Assembly: GCA_900319235.1 (NCBI GenBank)
Contig: ONNR01000001.1
Coordinates: forward strand, 84,035-148,034
DNA length: 64,000 nucleotides
Direction: 5' to 3'
Source of the DNA: an uncultured Prevotellaceae bacterium
GTDB taxonomy: Bacteria; Bacteroidota; Bacteroidia; Bacteroidales; UBA3663
Position 1 is the stretch's first letter, and the number at the start of each line of letters is the position of its first letter. Positions 55,064-64,000 of this stretch are shown piece after piece. Both the position numbers and the translations under genes were made by a program. The notes beneath the pieces are model-generated. The model had not been told where the DNA came from, did no database searches, and saw only the letters and a list, made by a program, of their open reading frames with translations.

Positions 55064-56197
55064 ATGAAGAAACTATTCTTAGTCGCATTGGCGCTCAGCA
55101 GTGCCTTGTGTGTATCCGCTCAGAAGCTTATCGTGCAGGATTATCAATCCAGCCCCTATTGGTACGGTGGCATCAAGGGAGGAATACAGTGGGTTCCTAC
55201 CAATTATGATTTCGGCTCGCTTATCGCTCCTGCCTTCGGAGTTCAGTTGGGTCGTCAGATGACACCGGTAGTGGGTATCCGTGGCGATTTCCAGGGGTTG
55301 TGGTCGAAGACTGCATTCAAGAGTGCCGATGAGACGATGAACTTCAAGTACTACACCATCGATGCTGACCTTACGTTCAATATCGTCAATCTTTTCCTTG
55401 AGGATACCGAACATCTACTCGATTTCTCTCTGCTAGCCGGTGCCGGTTTCAACTATTCGTGGGATGCCGAGGATGCTGCCAAATATCCCATTCAGGATCG
55501 AATGATCGATAGCCACAGCAGCCTGAAGAGTTACAATATGCGACTGGGTGCCATTGTGGGTGCCAACATCAGCCGCAATTGGATTGTGGAACTCGAATTT
55601 GATGCCAACAACCTGAAAGACCGCTTCAACAGCAAATCGAATACTCATCGCGATTGGCAGCTTACCACAATGCTGGGCTTGAAGTATTGCTGGGGTCATC
55701 CAAGCAGCAGGCGTGATGCCGATCGCTCGGAGCTTATCTCTGATACGAAGTATTGCGATGTCTGTGGCCTTTCGCTGGCACGTTGTCCTTGGAATGGCAA
55801 CCATCCCGGAACCAACGCCCAACCGGAACCACTTCCTGCCGTTGTCTATAATTCTGCCGAAGAAGTTCACATCGAAGTGTTCTTCGACCTTGACAATGCC
55901 GAAATCCGTCCGTCGGAGGATGCAAAACTGCGTGGCCTGAGCAACTTCATTCGTGACCACGAGATTGGAACTGTCCTCGTGAAGGGCTATGCCGACCGTG
56001 AAACGGGTAATCCTAACTACAACCAGCGTCTTTCGGAGCGTCGAGCCCAAACTATCGTCGATGTGCTTACTGGCACGTATGGCGTACCAGCTTCACGTAT
56101 CGAAAGCCGTGCCTATGGTGACAAGGTTCAGCCTTTCCAGGAGAATGACCTCAACCGCGTCGTGATCATCGACATCAAGGAGGCTGAAAAGAAATAA
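55064..56197 (+). CDS. OmpA-family outer-membrane protein
   Basis: 377 residues with signal peptide (LFLVALALSSALCVSA). Residues ~25-220 form an outer-membrane beta-barrel (YYTIDADLTFNIVNLF and similar strands). The C-terminal OmpA domain (~270-370) has 'VFFDLDNAEIRPSEDAKL' and 'VKGYADRETGNPNYNQRLSE', which bind peptidoglycan. A Cys-containing linker (CDVCGLSLARCPW) between barrel and OmpA domain is unusual and might form a disulphide. Confidence 0.9.
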   Translation: MKKLFLVALALSSALCVSAQKLIVQDYQSSPYWYGGIKGGIQWVPTNYDFGSLIAPAFGVQLGRQMTPVVGIRGDFQGLWSKTAFKSADETMNFKYYTIDADLTFNIVNLFLEDTEHLLDFSLLAGAGFNYSWDAEDAAKYPIQDRMIDSHSSLKSYNMRLGAIVGANISRNWIVELEFDANNLKDRFNSKSNTHRDWQLTTMLGLKYCWGHPSSRRDADRSELISDTKYCDVCGLSLARCPWNGNHPGTNAQPEPLPAVVYNSAEEVHIEVFFDLDNAEIRPSEDAKLRGLSNFIRDHEIGTVLVKGYADRETGNPNYNQRLSERRAQTIVDVLTGTYGVPASRIESRAYGDKVQPFQENDLNRVVIIDIKEAEKK

Positions 56198-56206
56198 TCC
56201 CCGATT

Positions 56207-56242
56207 TGTGTGAAAAGGTGGAATTATCTGCCTTTTCACACA
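56207..56242 (+). terminator. Terminator after the OmpA-family gene
   Basis: TGTGTGAAAAGG pairs perfectly with CCTTTTCACACA around a 12-base loop, ten bases after the stop codon. Confidence 0.75.
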
Positions 56243-56292
56243 TCCTTGCTTTTGCATTTGATAATTAACAAACCTCCTTAATATTACATATT

Positions 56293-57126
56293 ATGAAAAA
56301 ATTAATTGCTTATTCTTTCTTGTGTGCTTCGACAATCTTTTCTTCTTGCTATCACGATTCAGAAGTTGAACTTCTCGATGGCAACAAGTATGTAACCTTC
56401 AATCTTAATTTGGATGGCGTCGAACAAGCTTCGATGACTCGTGCCATTAATGAACCTGGTAATCTTCTCGTGATTGACAAGTTCGGTGATGAGGTTAAGA
56501 CCACGATCAAGAATTCGCTTGCCGCCTTTGGCTTGCCGCTTGATTATGGTACGCATGACATTTATTTTGTCGCTGCCGAAAAGGTTTGGTCTTCCTTCAG
56601 TACTGCCGATTTGACAGTAACCTGGCCCACAGATCGTACTGCCCTCAGTTATACCTGGGCTTATCATCTCAACATTGAGGTGAATGAGAACACAACGATC
56701 GAAGATATTACTTTGCCTTTAGTTATCGCCAATGTACAGGTGAAGACTTTGGACAAATTGCCAGCCAATGTTTCTACGATGACGATTGAAGCTCCTGGAT
56801 TGAGCAAGGTGTTTGATCTGAAGACCATGTCGGGTGTTGAATCGGAAAACGACATCAATTATTCGTACAATGTCGCCCAATATGCTGGTAGTAAAACTGT
56901 TGCGTTTAATTTGTTCACCTTCGTTCCATCTTCTGGATATGTTGGTGATATAGTCTTGACGGCATTGGATTCGAACAATAGCGAAATTGCTGCCAAAACG
57001 CTCAACGAAGTTCAAGTCCAAGCCGGTTATATCAGCCTCTACTCGGGATACTTCTTCTCCGATGGCGTTTCGTTCCCTCTTTCATATAGTGATGATTGGA
57101 CGGGAACAAACAATTATGGCTATTGA
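56293..57126 (+). CDS. FimB/Mfa2-like fimbrial lipoprotein
   Basis: 277 residues. Lipobox 'ASTIFSSC' (Cys19), then 'KYVTFNLNLDGVEQASMTRA', and a beta-rich body closing with 'VQVQAGYISLYSGYFFSDG', as in Bacteroidales FimB/Mfa2-type anchoring subunits. No fimbrial operon partners are present, so it may be a solitary surface lipoprotein. Lower GC than its neighbours. Confidence 0.65.
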   Translation: MKKLIAYSFLCASTIFSSCYHDSEVELLDGNKYVTFNLNLDGVEQASMTRAINEPGNLLVIDKFGDEVKTTIKNSLAAFGLPLDYGTHDIYFVAAEKVWSSFSTADLTVTWPTDRTALSYTWAYHLNIEVNENTTIEDITLPLVIANVQVKTLDKLPANVSTMTIEAPGLSKVFDLKTMSGVESENDINYSYNVAQYAGSKTVAFNLFTFVPSSGYVGDIVLTALDSNNSEIAAKTLNEVQVQAGYISLYSGYFFSDGVSFPLSYSDDWTGTNNYGY

Positions 57127-57168
57127 TTCGCTTTTATTTGCTTAGCAAGCAGCATTTACGATTAATAC

Positions 57169-57208
57169 AAAAGTATGACCAATCTTGACGAAGGTTGGTC
57201 ATACTTTT
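57169..57208. terminator. Bidirectional terminator between convergent genes
   Basis: AAAAGTATGACCAA pairs perfectly with TTGGTCATACTTTT around a 12-base loop; serves the lipoprotein gene and the flippase gene. Confidence 0.9.
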
Positions 57209-57228
57209 ATCTTTTTATATCTAACCAT

Positions 57229-58761
57229 TTATGGTTTAATTTGATTAAACTTCGATTTCAGAAGCTGAGTCGCCAAGTCATGTGCTTCGCGGAACGAAGG
57301 ATGACGATGGAAGTAAAGGAGTCCTACGATTAGCGTGAGTGAGAGAGTGATGGTGAATCGCAGGATAAGATTTTGCATTGAAAGGATGTGATTGCTGCAT
57401 TCAGCAAAGACTATCATCAGGAGAAAACCCATGAGGATGGGACTGATGTCACGCAATTGGGCCATAAGGTTATAGCCGATAGGACGACCGCAGACGTAAA
57501 GGTTGAGGAAGATGAGTAGGAATGAATAGAGTGCGTAACTCCACACAAACACCTCTACTCCGAATTGCAGGGCTGCAACGATGAGCACGATCATCAACGC
57601 GCGACGAGCAATTTCTATCCAAAGCACAGTACGACCCATCTTTTTGACAAGCAGGATGTTCTGATTGACAGCGTGGAGCGGATAAAGGATACCTACAACA
57701 CCCAAAGCCATCAGATATTGTCCTGCCACTCGCCACTCTGCACTTCCCATAAGGAGTTGCATAAGGTCTTCGCCTACACTCATCAGCAGCGTCATCAGGA
57801 AACCGACAAAGAGGAGGGTGACGAGGATGATTCGACGATAGGGTTGGTAAAGGGGTGAGGAGTTCGAGGTGTTCGAAAGGTTTGAGAAGTTTGAAGGGTT
57901 TGAAGAGTTCGAAGGATTTGAAGGGTTTGAGGAGTTATTGATTTGCGAGAGAATGGGGTAACTGACGCTTTGAACCACCTGTGTCATACTGTTGGAGGTG
58001 ACAAGACGGATGCGATCGGCCTGCACGAAGTAGCCGGCTTGTGTTGTTCCATAAAAGCGTCCGATAAGCAGCGTGTAGATATTGTTGAAGATGTTGCCGA
58101 TTAGTCCTGAGATGAGCAGGTTGCGCGAAAATGCAAAGAGTCGTCGCAACTCATCGCCCGCAAAAGTAAGTGCCGGACGAAATTTGGTAGTAAGCCAGAA
58201 GCCAAGGGCACGAAGTGCGTAGGACATCACATTCTGAACGACAAGAGCCCATACGCTGTGGGTGCGCCAAGCCCAAATGATGGCGATAATACAACTGATA
58301 AGGGAGGCTGTAATCGAGATGATGCACATCTTGCGGAACTCCAAGCCTCGACTACAAAGCGTGAACTGGATGATGCTTAATGCACCAAGCGGGATTACCA
58401 GAAACGTGACGCGGCTTACATCGGTAAGAATAGGCTCGTGGTAGAAGCCTGCTATGTAGGGAGCAGCAAACCAAAGGATGAAATAGATGAGTAGGGAAAG
58501 GGCAATATTCGTCCAGAATATTGTGCTCAATGTTTGCCTGCTCACATCCTTTTCGTTGATCAATGTTTGGCTAAACCCCGACTCGGTGATGGTATTTCCA
58601 ATGAGCGTGAAGACAACAAGCATACCCATCAGGCCGAACATACTGGGCGTCAGAAAACGTGCCAATATGAACGTACAAATGAGTTGGATGCCCATTGTGC
58701 TGAAACGTTCCATCGCATTCCAGAACGATCCGCTGGCCATCTGCTGAGGTCTTGAGCTCAT
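57229..58761 (-). CDS. Polysaccharide flippase (Wzx-like, MOP superfamily)
   Basis: 510 residues, about 14 membrane segments: 'GTFILARFLTP'-type start (here ICTFILARFLTPSMFGLMGM), 'QTLINEKDVSRQTLSTIFW' after helix 2. Family of lipid-linked oligosaccharide flippases exporting repeat units for capsule or exopolysaccharide. A loop at residues ~275-301 carries 'NPSNPSNSSNPSNFSNLS', encoded by a 9-base tandem repeat; the loop is likely tolerant to length change. Sits next to acyltransferase and polymerase genes. Confidence 0.88.
   Translation of the reverse strand: MSSRPQQMASGSFWNAMERFSTMGIQLICTFILARFLTPSMFGLMGMLVVFTLIGNTITESGFSQTLINEKDVSRQTLSTIFWTNIALSLLIYFILWFAAPYIAGFYHEPILTDVSRVTFLVIPLGALSIIQFTLCSRGLEFRKMCIISITASLISCIIAIIWAWRTHSVWALVVQNVMSYALRALGFWLTTKFRPALTFAGDELRRLFAFSRNLLISGLIGNIFNNIYTLLIGRFYGTTQAGYFVQADRIRLVTSNSMTQVVQSVSYPILSQINNSSNPSNPSNSSNPSNFSNLSNTSNSSPLYQPYRRIILVTLLFVGFLMTLLMSVGEDLMQLLMGSAEWRVAGQYLMALGVVGILYPLHAVNQNILLVKKMGRTVLWIEIARRALMIVLIVAALQFGVEVFVWSYALYSFLLIFLNLYVCGRPIGYNLMAQLRDISPILMGFLLMIVFAECSNHILSMQNLILRFTITLSLTLIVGLLYFHRHPSFREAHDLATQLLKSKFNQIKP
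57860..57936 (-). repeat. 9-base minisatellite (GTTCGAAGG unit) in the flippase gene
   Basis: About eight degenerate copies (GTTCGAAGG, GTTTGAAGG, GTTTGAGGA in plus-strand reading), in frame, encoding Ser-Asn-Pro/Ser repeats. Confidence 0.85.
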
Positions 58762-58776
58762 AAGTTTTTTTTGTAA

Positions 58777-58820
58777 ATAATTAATTGTTAATTGTTAATT
58801 ATTAATTGTTAATTGTAATT
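58777..58820. repeat. ATTAACAATTAAT-type repeat run
   Basis: TTAATTGTTAATTGTTAATT and variants fill the gap between flippase and CotH genes and, on minus, encode the last residues (TINN) and stop codon of the CotH protein. Confidence 0.8.
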
Positions 58821-61800
58821 AGTTTTCGGGTAGTTCCGTCAGGTTCGATGATGATTTGAACGATGGAGTTGCGTGTTGGACGTCCAAAAATGTCATATCG
58901 AACTGGTTTGCTACTCTTGTTTACGGGAACCTTGTCCAACGCCATCTCAGAGAGTGGCTTGATGGTGCAATCGAAAGCGTCCAGGTCATCGCCAAAGTCG
59001 GAAGGCAGGAACGTGATGCGTGGGGATTCGAAACGATATGTGTTCCTTGTACTATCGGTATGTGTCACCGTCAGTTCCCATCCGTAGAGCGAGTCGGCGC
59101 TGAGTGTAACTGGCTTCGGATAGAAGCAACAACCATCGAAATCCCCTTCGGTAAGACGAATGCCGTTGATGCTGTCGGCTCCCTGCACGGTCATAAGATA
59201 GACTCCATTGAGATGGAAGGTGCTGTTGATGTTGCCGTAGAGCAAAAGGGGACGAATCTGACAATAGGGGATGAGCCGATTGTCGATTACCTGCAAGAAG
59301 TCGCGTTCGTAATCGACGCTTTCGGTCATAATGTCGTAGGTAGGAGCCACTTCGTCAGCTATTTCGTCACGCATCCTTTTGACCATAGGAAGTGTGACCG
59401 AAGGTTTGCAGAAATCGCCCAGATAAACCATCATTCGGTTGATATACTCATCACGGAACTCGGGGAGGTTAAGCAGTCGGATGAACAATTGGTGTGCTTC
59501 GCGATTACGTACCGAGACAGCATCGTCGCCGAAGCAGGTCAGATAGTTGAGCCAATTGGTGCGATTGGAGGTCGTGGAGACGTAATCGAGATTGCGAAGC
59601 AGGGCGTGGAAACCGCCCTCAGTTTCCTCTGTAATGGAATTCTTGTTTCGCCAAAGGGTGATATTGTTGTGCGGAAAATTGTCATTTGTAGCGAAGGTCT
59701 CAGCACAGAGGTAATTGATGAAGAGCGGGATATCGATCAGCTTTGCGTAATCATCCAATGTGGCTTCGTCGTTGGCAATGAGTTCCAGAACGGGTTTATA
59801 ACTCTCATCATCGGAGGTAAGGCTTTTGATCAGCGTAATATCATCCTGATTGATGCCCTTGTTGCTTTCCACCCAAGCTTCGTCTTCCGATTCACGCAAT
59901 TCGTAGATTCCCTTGTATTGGCCATTGATATAGACGATTACGGGTCGATAGGCCTGGTATTCGATATTATCGACATGCTGGCCAAAGAGTTCCTGCACAA
60001 AGGCATCCTCAAAGCGGGTGTCGATACAACGGTCGCCACCATTACGCAATAGGAACGCACGTGACTTTTGGACTTGTGGCTTGGAAGGCCAGAATTGGTC
60101 GGTGTCGAAATGGTCGTTGCCATAGCGACTGAGCGCTTCTATACGGAGTGATTTTTGCGAAAAGAGCAGCGAGGCCTGACCATAGGTGGTGGCTTGAACA
60201 AGTTGGCTGATGGACGGATGTTGTTCCCTTTGGCCACGTTCAAGAGAAATGCTATCGGCAGGCTCGAAGTATTCGAGATAGATGGGACGTTCCCATTGCT
60301 TGAAGCAGTTGTCGCTCCAATCGCTACCAATCAGGATGCCGTCTTCCTCGCTGTATAGGTTGTTGTTGTCTGTCGAGAGGGAAATGATGGGAAGGTTTGT
60401 AGGGCGTGGATGATGGATGAACGAGCGAGTGACCGTTGGCGATGGTTGGGCATAAGGACTCATAAGCCGCGCCTTGACCACTTGACTATTCTCATTGGGG
60501 AGAAGAAGCGGGCTTCCCAGAGCAACGTGCTGCGAGGAGAGAGTAGGCGTGCTGCCATCGCGCGTATAATAAATATAGGTATCGGCGGGCGCATCGAAGG
60601 TTTCGACGTATATTTCGATGCCGTCGTTTGTCTGGCGAATAGTAAGAATAGGCAACTCGAACGTCGAGCCACTGGAAATATTGGTCTTTTCGGGTGTTGC
60701 AAACCGTTTGAACTGCCAATGAGGCGTACCATCGAGAATGCGGCCGTAGGAAACGTCTGGACCTATGTTTGCCGGATAATGGATAGAATCGACGAGGTTG
60801 CCATCAGGGTCCCACAGATAGAGTACGCCTCCGTGGTCGGAATCGAGCGTAAAGTCGGTGTGCTCCCAATGGTCATCGCGTCCGTCGCAGCAGATGAAGG
60901 CATAGCCCTGGGCAGGAACATACTTGAAGTGGTCGATGGTATAGGCTGAGGAATAATCGTTGCGATTGCTGACACGCCAGTTGCGGAGGTTGATTTCGCG
61001 GGATGTGGGGTTATAGAGTTCGAACCACGAGTCGGGATAGTGATGATTGTAGAGCAACGTCTCGATGTTGTTGGGCATCAGTTCGTTGAACATCAGTTTT
61101 GGCGTAGGATGGAGGTAGGGTTCGAGCCGAGAGGGCATAATCTTGGTAAAGATGGAGTCGAGCAGATGGTCGGAATGGCCTGTAGGGTCGGACCAAGGAT
61201 GAATGCCGTCGGGACAGTACATCTGGTAATAGGTGATGTTCCCCTCGTCATCGGTCCATCGAGGATAAAACTCTTTATTGTAGGTTTGATTCAGTTTTTC
61301 GAGATAATCGTCGGAATTGGGCATATAGCCGTCGGGTACATCAGTATAATTCCAAATGTCGAGAAGCGGAAGGTCGTAGTGTTCAGCAATCCAGGTCGAA
61401 ACTTCGCTGACATAACGGCCACGGGGCATTACGGAACACGTGTTCTGGAAATAGCCGCCGATGGCGACGATAGCCTCGGGCTTTATTTCTTTGATTCTAT
61501 TATAGACATAGTTGAATGCCCCGATGAATGTGCTTCGGTCCTCTGAGTTCCAATCGACAGAATCCCTGCCCCGTTCGTATTCGGCTTGCAAAGTGTTGTT
61601 GGCGTCGTTGAAGCCATGGTCGATGACGATGATATCGGTGGAGTCAAGGTACTCAATAATGCGTCGGTCGTAACTAGAGAACTTCCAGACATCGAGTCGG
61701 TGGCGGTCGATGCGTCCTTCCTGGAGCCAAGGCTGATAGAGTTCTTCTTTCTCAGCAGAACTCATCGAAAGGGCATAGCCCGTATGGTCTTCGATCTCTT

Positions 61801-62014
61801 CATCGGGACTGAATGGTCGAATAGAGAGGAACGATGCGCCGATGGAGTGGTTCCGGCACGTCATTCCAAGTGCTTCGCAGGCATTCTTCGGATAAGTACA
61901 ATGCGCGGGGATAGACGTGCCAATCCAAAGCACACGCTTCCCTTCAAGTATGTTTTGTGAATATACTTGACCGAAAATGAATGTAGTTAGGATGAAAAGT
62001 ATCGTTCTTAACAT
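58802..62014 (-). CDS. Exported SGNH hydrolase / lamin-tail / CotH-like protein
   Basis: 1070 residues with signal peptide (TILFILTTFIFGQVYS). In order: SGNH/GDSL-like hydrolase (~20-300; 'KRVLWIGTSIPAHCTYP' holds the block I Ser); lamin-tail beta-sandwich (~310-440; 'PDSWFELYNPTSREINLRNW'); a chitobiase C-terminal-type module (~455-540; 'YIYYTRDGSTPTLSS'); and a CotH kinase-like domain (~600-900; 'IYVNGQYKGIYELRE'-like, here VIVYINGQYKGIYELRESED). The C-terminus 'YDIFGRPTRNS' resembles exported-protein tails of Prevotella. Possibly a surface protein that deacetylates or phosphorylates glycans or proteins; inferred only. Confidence 0.75.
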   Translation of the reverse strand: MLRTILFILTTFIFGQVYSQNILEGKRVLWIGTSIPAHCTYPKNACEALGMTCRNHSIGASFLSIRPFSPDEEIEDHTGYALSMSSAEKEELYQPWLQEGRIDRHRLDVWKFSSYDRRIIEYLDSTDIIVIDHGFNDANNTLQAEYERGRDSVDWNSEDRSTFIGAFNYVYNRIKEIKPEAIVAIGGYFQNTCSVMPRGRYVSEVSTWIAEHYDLPLLDIWNYTDVPDGYMPNSDDYLEKLNQTYNKEFYPRWTDDEGNITYYQMYCPDGIHPWSDPTGHSDHLLDSIFTKIMPSRLEPYLHPTPKLMFNELMPNNIETLLYNHHYPDSWFELYNPTSREINLRNWRVSNRNDYSSAYTIDHFKYVPAQGYAFICCDGRDDHWEHTDFTLDSDHGGVLYLWDPDGNLVDSIHYPANIGPDVSYGRILDGTPHWQFKRFATPEKTNISSGSTFELPILTIRQTNDGIEIYVETFDAPADTYIYYTRDGSTPTLSSQHVALGSPLLLPNENSQVVKARLMSPYAQPSPTVTRSFIHHPRPTNLPIISLSTDNNNLYSEEDGILIGSDWSDNCFKQWERPIYLEYFEPADSISLERGQREQHPSISQLVQATTYGQASLLFSQKSLRIEALSRYGNDHFDTDQFWPSKPQVQKSRAFLLRNGGDRCIDTRFEDAFVQELFGQHVDNIEYQAYRPVIVYINGQYKGIYELRESEDEAWVESNKGINQDDITLIKSLTSDDESYKPVLELIANDEATLDDYAKLIDIPLFINYLCAETFATNDNFPHNNITLWRNKNSITEETEGGFHALLRNLDYVSTTSNRTNWLNYLTCFGDDAVSVRNREAHQLFIRLLNLPEFRDEYINRMMVYLGDFCKPSVTLPMVKRMRDEIADEVAPTYDIMTESVDYERDFLQVIDNRLIPYCQIRPLLLYGNINSTFHLNGVYLMTVQGADSINGIRLTEGDFDGCCFYPKPVTLSADSLYGWELTVTHTDSTRNTYRFESPRITFLPSDFGDDLDAFDCTIKPLSEMALDKVPVNKSSKPVRYDIFGRPTRNSIVQIIIEPDGTTRKLITINN

Positions 62015-62032
62015 TGCAACGAGCGATAGAAG

Positions 62033-62794
62033 TTATGGCATTTGTTCCATTTGCTGGGCAATTTGGGCTTCTGCTTCGGGATACCAACCACTGCCCATGC
62101 TGTAGCCTTTGCCCACCACTTTGGCAGGATTGCCGACAAAAAGGATGTTCTCGCCTTCGGCGGAATAGTCGCCCGAGACTTTGCTGCAACAGGATACGAC
62201 CGATCCGTTGGGGAGTATGGTCCCTTTGCCGAGGGTGCAGCGGTTGCCGATGAAGACATTGTCGCCAATGCGGACGGGCAGTTGGCGGGGATGAACTCGT
62301 CCCGTGTTGAGGTTGGTAAGGAAATGGAAGTCTGTGTCGAACAATTGGCATTCCCACGAGAAACGAACGTCGTGGCCTAGGGTGATGCTGCGAGCGCAGA
62401 CAACGCGACACTTGCATCCGAAGAGGGCACGTTCGCCCAGCGTAAGTTCAGCATTCGGCTGCACGGTGAGCCTTACGCCTGGATGTATCTTGGTACGCCC
62501 GCCGAAGGTGATGTGACCTTCGTTGCAGAAGATAATCTGGTCAGCGTTGGTCTCCCAGGGGTCAATCTTGATAACGCCGATGGATATCATACCGGGTGTG
62601 ACTGGATCGCTGATGGTGATGCGACCCACGGAACGGACCTTGACATTCCATGAGATAAGGATGGGAATGCGAAGGGCGTAGCGCATCGGGAGGGCCTTGA
62701 AGTTGAACCACAGCGTCTTGATCCAGTTGATCTGGAAGAAGCGGTACTTTATGGTACCCAGGCCTTGGCGGCGTTCTTTATCTAGGTTTAGCAT
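62033..62794 (-). CDS. Hexapeptide-repeat acyltransferase (left-handed beta-helix)
   Basis: 253 residues from the ATG at 62794; a longer frame to 62902 would translate two repeat palindromes and is rejected. Successive hexapeptide coils ('GHITFGGRTKIHPGVRLTV', 'ITLGHDVRFSWECQLFDTDF', 'IGDNVFIGNRCTLGKGTIL') form a left-handed beta-helix typical of O-acetyltransferases of polysaccharide clusters. Probably acetylates a glycan unit; donor and acceptor unknown. Confidence 0.85.
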   Translation of the reverse strand: MLNLDKERRQGLGTIKYRFFQINWIKTLWFNFKALPMRYALRIPILISWNVKVRSVGRITISDPVTPGMISIGVIKIDPWETNADQIIFCNEGHITFGGRTKIHPGVRLTVQPNAELTLGERALFGCKCRVVCARSITLGHDVRFSWECQLFDTDFHFLTNLNTGRVHPRQLPVRIGDNVFIGNRCTLGKGTILPNGSVVSCCSKVSGDYSAEGENILFVGNPAKVVGKGYSMGSGWYPEAEAQIAQQMEQMP

Positions 62795-62815
62795 TTTGGG
62801 AGGGTTAAGGGTGAA

Positions 62816-62881
62816 CAGCCAAACTTGGCTGCAAGGGAAACGCGGGGTAGTAGCAGCCGAACTTGGCTGCGACAGGAACAA
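62816..62881 (-). repeat. Two REP-like GCAGCC palindromes upstream of the acyltransferase
   Basis: Minus reading: TTGTTCCTGTC then GCAGCCAAGTTCGGCTGC (62870-62853), and GCGTTTCCCTT then GCAGCCAAGTTTGGCTG (62832-62816). Same family and flank as the copies at 25.6-28.9 kb, opposite strand. Confidence 0.8.
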
Positions 62882-62891
62882 GGAATAACAG

Positions 62892-64000
62892 CTACTGCCC
62901 ATCGCCTTGCTGCGCCTTGGTGACGACCTTGGTATCCTCCTGGTGCTGATGCAAGCGCTGATGATAATAGGTGTAACCCGTAAGGATGTTTTCGTATTTT
63001 GTATTGGGATAGCCTACGGTGCCTATGACCTTGAGGATGCAGTAGATGGTGAGGAAGACGCCGAAAGCTATCTTGAGGGAGCGTTGCTTGAAGCATTCGA
63101 AGAGGTCGGGCCAGATGATCCAGTAACCAAAGACGAACAGGTCGGCGAGACGTTTGCCCACTTCGCGCACTTCGCTGAAGAAGAAGTAGAAGGTGAAGAA
63201 GATGACAAGCGCATTGATGAACATAACGTTCGCTGGTCGAATTGCCTTGATTTTGTCCCAATAATAGAAGATAATCAAACCTGTGCCCAGACGTTCGAGC
63301 GAACCGATGGAGATGTTGAAACTGAGCGCTGCCATATGCTGGTCCTCAAGATAGGACTTGACCATAACCGCTAATTTGCCTCCGATAAGTTGTGCAACGA
63401 TTGTGGCTCCCACCGAAAGGACAGGCACCCTAAAGAGGACGATGAGGTTGCCAATGATGAATAGGGTGAGATAGACCCAACGGTTGATCGGACGATGGAG
63501 GAAGAAATAGAGCGGGAAATAGATGAATGCTGACAGATGGAACATCAGGGCAGCAAAACATACAAGGAAATAGGGAAGGGGACGCCGCTCTTCGATGTAG
63601 TGAAGACCATTAAGGAAGATCAGGATGGCTATGGTGTTACGCATCAGGTTGATCATCATAATCAGACCGCTCATCATAAGGAAGATGATGACACCCAGGG
63701 GGAAGTTGGAACTATAGCGCTTCAAAAAGCGCATAAGCAGGATAACCTGAATGAGCGTAACGATAAATTGGAAGAACAGGTAACCATCGCCACCTGCAAT
63801 CCTTCGGCAAACATAAGCCAGAATAGCGATGCCAGGTTCAAATCGGAAAGAGTGACTGGCAAAGACGTTGAAGTGGAAGTCGTTGGGCTTCACGTACTCG
63901 AACATGACGTGATAGCCCGTCCAGTCGTCGCCTATGTATCCTCGAAGTCCCAGGAAGAGGATGAGCAGGAAACTACAAGGCATCCACATACGCTCACGAA
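62892..64000 (-). CDS. EpsG-like polysaccharide polymerase, 5' end cut by window
   Basis: Multi-span membrane protein; the frame stays open to the last base of the window, so the true start lies outside. 'LILFLGLRGYIGDDWTGYHV' near the start is the EpsG-family signature, followed by ~9 further membrane segments. Such proteins polymerise or help polymerise exopolysaccharide repeat units (Wzy role). The C-terminal tail is short and charged. Fits with the flippase and acyltransferase in the same cluster. Confidence 0.82.
   Translation of the reverse strand, partial: RERMWMPCSFLLILFLGLRGYIGDDWTGYHVMFEYVKPNDFHFNVFASHSFRFEPGIAILAYVCRRIAGGDGYLFFQFIVTLIQVILLMRFLKRYSSNFPLGVIIFLMMSGLIMMINLMRNTIAILIFLNGLHYIEERRPLPYFLVCFAALMFHLSAFIYFPLYFFLHRPINRWVYLTLFIIGNLIVLFRVPVLSVGATIVAQLIGGKLAVMVKSYLEDQHMAALSFNISIGSLERLGTGLIIFYYWDKIKAIRPANVMFINALVIFFTFYFFFSEVREVGKRLADLFVFGYWIIWPDLFECFKQRSLKIAFGVFLTIYCILKVIGTVGYPNTKYENILTGYTYYHQRLHQHQEDTKVVTKAQQGDGQ

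Noticed and set aside
62794..62902. Longer start for the hexapeptide acyltransferase
   Set aside because: The added residues translate two REP-like palindromes; the ATG at 62794 begins the family-like sequence.

Overview
The window looks like chromosomal DNA of a Bacteroidales bacterium, most likely a Prevotella-type gut or rumen species. The evidence is repeated promoters of the Bacteroidetes form (TTTG, about 20 bases, TAnnTTTG), Bacteroidales-specific families (DUF4290, DUF4298, DUF5063, DUF6261, a FimB/Mfa2-like lipoprotein), the operon sigma-54 activator/lptE/TPR/secG, and exported proteins ending in a 'GIYIHNGQK'-like tail. I saw no rRNA, tRNA or CRISPR array.

Layout. 1-2.4 kb: 3' part of a large exported LamG protein. 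3.0-11.2 kb: a complete hexuronate catabolism cluster (uxaA and uxaB on minus; uxaC, kdgK, kdgA and an ExuT-like transporter on plus) that takes galacturonate/glucuronate to pyruvate and glyceraldehyde-3-phosphate. 11.3-22.3 kb: a second sugar locus with an exported beta-helix enzyme, a YicI-like GH31 glycosidase, an unusual 1017-residue corrinoid methyltransferase fusion (UroD-like + homocysteine methyltransferase + B12 domains), a sodium:solute symporter and a membrane-anchored AraC regulator. Stop and start codons of the GH31 and methyltransferase genes overlap, which suggests that the glycosidase product is the methyl donor. 22.3-28.7 kb: housekeeping genes (tsaB, yicC, gmk, nadD, a DEDD exonuclease) separated by many interspersed repeats.

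29-43 kb: an accessory, partly AT-rich region on the minus strand. It holds a DUF6261/HTH pair, a primase-like plus DUF3987-like replication module with a long inverted repeat upstream, an Argonaute (PIWI) protein lacking the usual catalytic aspartates with a co-transcribed partner of unknown function, and a complete type I restriction-modification operon (hsdR, hsdM, hsdS). Together the last two form a probable defence island.

43-57 kb: conserved core genes (secG, TPR protein, lptE, sigma-54 activator, an APH kinase-RapZ fusion, lon, a CPA2 antiporter, an AsmA-like protein, rlmH, an OmpA-family protein, a fimbrial-type lipoprotein). 57-64 kb: polysaccharide biosynthesis and surface genes (Wzx-type flippase, a large SGNH/lamin-tail/CotH protein, a hexapeptide acyltransferase, an EpsG-like polymerase cut by the window end).

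Across the window several families of short repeats recur: GCAGCC-type palindromes, ATTAACAATTAAT runs, AATTCGTGT elements, C-rich 'CTAATCCCCC' elements, and 9-base minisatellites that encode Ser/Asn/Pro or Thr/Pro linkers inside unrelated proteins. Some of these repeats supply the stop codons of neighbouring genes. The two most interesting systems are the single-chain corrinoid methyltransferase tied to a glycosidase, and the catalytically dead Argonaute with an uncharacterised partner.
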